Assembly: GCA_902805475.1 (NCBI GenBank)
Contig: CADCSX010000002.1
Coordinates: 2,976,001 to 3,040,000 of the forward strand
Length of the DNA: 64,000 nt
Direction: 5' to 3'
Source: Entonaema liquescens
Taxonomy: Eukaryota; Ascomycota; Sordariomycetes; Xylariales; Xylariaceae
Shown here: piece after piece, positions 61,395-64,000 of the stretch
Layout of the letters: the number at the start of each line of letters is the position of its first letter
Position numbering within the stretch: position 1 is the first letter of the stretch
Program-made: the position numbers and the translations under genes
The notes under the pieces: model-generated
The model's input: only the letters and a program-made list of their open reading frames with translations
Database searches by the model: none
What the model was told of the DNA's origin: nothing

Positions 61395-63460
61395 TTAAAG
61401 ACCGCCCTAGTAGTTGACTCGGATGTCATGGCTAGATACGGGAGTGGGTAGCATGAGGTCGTAAAATTGTGGTTTTCATGCGTGATAGGGAGCAAAGTGA
61501 CACTCAGTTGTCGGAGTAAATAGGAAATACAATATCATAATATAGATAGATAGCTTCAGGGCCTCGTATGAGTTGTATGCGAGGTATTCAAATTGGCAAT
61601 TGGAAAATGTATTCAAGAAATTGATTTTGAGGAAAGAATTAGGTGTCGTTCCTACCCCTTTATATATATTTCTCTGGTGTCTTGCAGTGTTCCATACTTT
61701 CATGGTGTACGCCATTACCCACGTAATAACCTGTGTCAGTATGCTGATCAGTTTCCTTTCCTCCTTGCTCATGCTTGTTCATCTCCAGGTTGGTATACCT
61801 AGGTATTGTTCGTCCGGTATAATCTCGTCGCAGAATTTTCTAATCTCCAAGGTACGCCGTTACCAGTGTAACCCGAACTAACTGAGAAGTGGTCTCAAGC
61901 CATTCATAACCCTTCTTACTTTGAATGTGGAACTTTCATGAACCTTGTCACTGCTGTACAACGATGTATGGCCACAGAGAATTACAACCTCCGCTGGAGA
62001 ACCTAATAAGGCTGAGTAATCTAGAAACACATCCGTGATCATTCATTTCAAATGGATGTTCTTCTCAGTATAATATCTGACGTTCGTAACAGCAGCTGTG
62101 TCTATACCCTTTTGACTAACATCCGCGAATTACGATCCATACCTGGCTAATACAATATCCATAGATACAATTTTCCATCCATCTGCGAAATTGCTGTACA
62201 TTTTGCGATAAGTTGTTGGCGTACCAAGAATCTGGTGTTACGGACACAAGTCTAAATAGACCGCCTACACTTGAACATGACCCCCACGCTACAATACCAT
62301 TACCCATTCACTCCATACTCCATATTATCATATGAACACCTATTTATCACCGAATATCCGATAAAGCCGACTCGCAGTGGTCTCACAACAGAAGCTATTG
62401 CGGCAGTGTTCGAGCCCTACAAACGTAAAACACGTGTAGTGGAACATTCGAAAGCCCCTTGGGTTTTCCGATGGTATCCACTACGGGATACTTCCCGTGG
62501 CCGATTATACCTCGAACTTATTGTATTCTTTCATTCGGCTAAGAGGTGTAGATAACTAAGGTGGCTACCTCATATGCTCTTCTCCCATGCCACTTTTTGT
62601 TCGGTCATAATTCTAAAATAGGGGCTTAAATAGGGGCTTGAGTATCTTGGATAACGTAAGTTGCTGCTTCAATTTGGTTCCACATAGCTTCATATATTTT
62701 CTCGATTACAACAGGTCCTCTAGTGGTGTAAATAATAAAAACTTTATTCATTATCATATTCACTATGTCTTATGTTTTTCCGTTTTACTGAATTTCCATT
62801 GGGGTATTTTGACTTCTTAAAACTAAAGGCTCCTTCAAGTCCACTGTTGCCGATATAATGTTTCCCCTCTCACGTCGACTATTGTATGACTCAGTCCGTG
62901 GATACATTAGCTCCATTCACGTTAAATGGTCGTCCTATTAGGAACGTCTAGTAACACATCAAGTAGTTAGGAGACATCATTTGAAAGCATAGCAGTGGTC
63001 GATGGTTATAATGTTTGCTTTTGATCAGGGAGGTGACGATTCACGGTGTAGCAGTAGTAGGTCTTGGGTGAAACGAATCAGCCTTCTTGCCCAATCTCAA
63101 TTCAGAGTTAACGAGAATTATCGGAAGGCCGCATGAAATATTCCTCTTGCTTCGGGCCTTGAATAATTAGCTCCTTTCTTGTGCACATATCACGGATGCC
63201 GAAAGGAGGCCCGATGTTCGGTGATAAACCGTTAGGTTTCACTTTATGTCTGCCCCCATATGTTACCACATTAACTGCTACTACCGTGCTCCGCCACTTA
63301 GTAGATTCCCGCCATGTAGTTTGCAATGGGGATAACGGTAAGGCACCCACATGAGAAACCGCTCGTCTCTGAAGCAAACAAATCCACTCAGTGACCCCCA
63401 CTCCTCTTACCTACCCCGTAGATACGATACTTGCTTCCCATTAGGATAATGTCCTATCCC

Positions 63461-63479
63461 GAGACTCCCTCGGAGTCTC
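63461..63479. repeat. Short hairpin
   Basis: GAGACTCC-CTC-GGAGTCTC, an exact 8-bp stem with a three-base loop; it may be chance or a terminator-like relic. Confidence 0.4.
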
Positions 63480-64000
63480 AAATAGGCCAGTGGCCGCTAT
63501 AGTAATGTACAGGCTTCAACGATACCCGGGGACACCATCCGGGACGTAAGAGCCCGAGCAAGGAATCCGCCTTGGGACGAATATCCAGGTATTCTGAAGA
63601 GCCCTTAGTTTATTGATCAATAACCCCTAACGCCAAGATGTGAGCTTGCCTGCATATCTGTAAAAGAGTCATTGGAGTTGCTGACACACCTTTTAATGGA
63701 ACTGAACAGAAATTAGTTTACACATTCACTTCAAACTTGTAAGAATCCAAGAAACGAACGCACGGCGTAGACAGCGCTCTTTATATAGTCATCTGAGAGG
63801 GCACATTTGTACTCTAGATTTACACGAGCTCCCTAATATATAGGCCGATAGTAATTAGCCCAGATATAGACGCAGCTGTCTCCGGGCGAAAGAAATATGG
63901 ATATATTGACATGATTGAAAGGTCAGTGTCAGTACAACGCATACCTTTCTCCGTACCATCCAATTAAACTATTAATTACATCCCAGGAATCTGATTTGTG

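Larger units (their letters stand above)
60577..64000. other. Gene-poor right end of the window
   Basis: About 3.4 kb with no supported gene. It holds a short ATC microsatellite (60757-60776), a second doubtful tRNA-like stretch at 61315-61394 and a hairpin at 63461-63479. The minus frame 63108-63401 (97 codons) is not recognised. Confidence 0.45.

Noticed and set aside
63108..63401. 97-codon minus-strand gene near the window end
   Set aside because: Not recognisable; may be a relic but cannot be supported.

Overview
The window is nuclear DNA of a filamentous ascomycete (Pezizomycotina). The evidence is short GT-AG introns (mostly 54-100 bp, with CTAAC-type branch sites), fungal gene families (fungal hybrid histidine kinase, DUF8021 secreted protein, TSR4, MED9, fungal DUF3638/DUF3645 giant protein), and a block of repeats converted almost wholly to A+T by transitions, the mark of repeat-induced point mutation (RIP). 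I cannot fix the class or species.

Layout. 1-9359 (+): almost all of a giant DUF6606/DUF3638/DUF3645 gene, open at the left edge, with one apparent frameshift near 5063. 9965-13578 (-): PAS hybrid histidine kinase. 14786-16489 (+): MOSC / flavin reductase / 2Fe-2S fusion. 17159-17968 (+): secreted DUF8021 protein. 19014-27086 is a dense run of housekeeping genes: tubulin cofactor C (+), Mediator MED9 (-), cofactor-independent phosphoglycerate mutase (+), eIF3 subunit k (+, frameshifted near its 3' end) and the TSR4/PDCD2-like ribosome-biogenesis factor (-). 28940-30388 (+): four-exon amidohydrolase. 30651-30742: intron-containing tRNA-Glu(CTC). 31841-32458 (+): small predicted single-span membrane protein.

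From 32.5 kb on there is no gene I can support. At 38.2-55.2 kb lies a 17-kb island of extreme A+T content that can be resolved into three nested mobile elements: a roughly 561-bp terminal-inverted-repeat element (91-bp TIRs, TA target duplication), split by an LTR retrotransposon (165-bp LTRs, ATTTT duplication), itself split by a second LTR retrotransposon (about 214-bp LTRs, TAAAT duplication). The differences between paired repeats are transitions, as RIP predicts. The flanks (32.5-38.2 and 55.2-64 kb) are gene-poor, moderately A+T-rich and hold tRNA-like relics, GC-rich hairpins and diverged repeats.

The genes do not form an obvious pathway. The left half is a conserved housekeeping neighbourhood and the right half is a repeat graveyard. 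I found no CRISPR, biosynthetic cluster or clearly new molecular system. The most informative observations are the datable nested elements, two probable single-base indels in conserved genes, and the nucleotide-binding motif pair in the DUF3638 giant protein.
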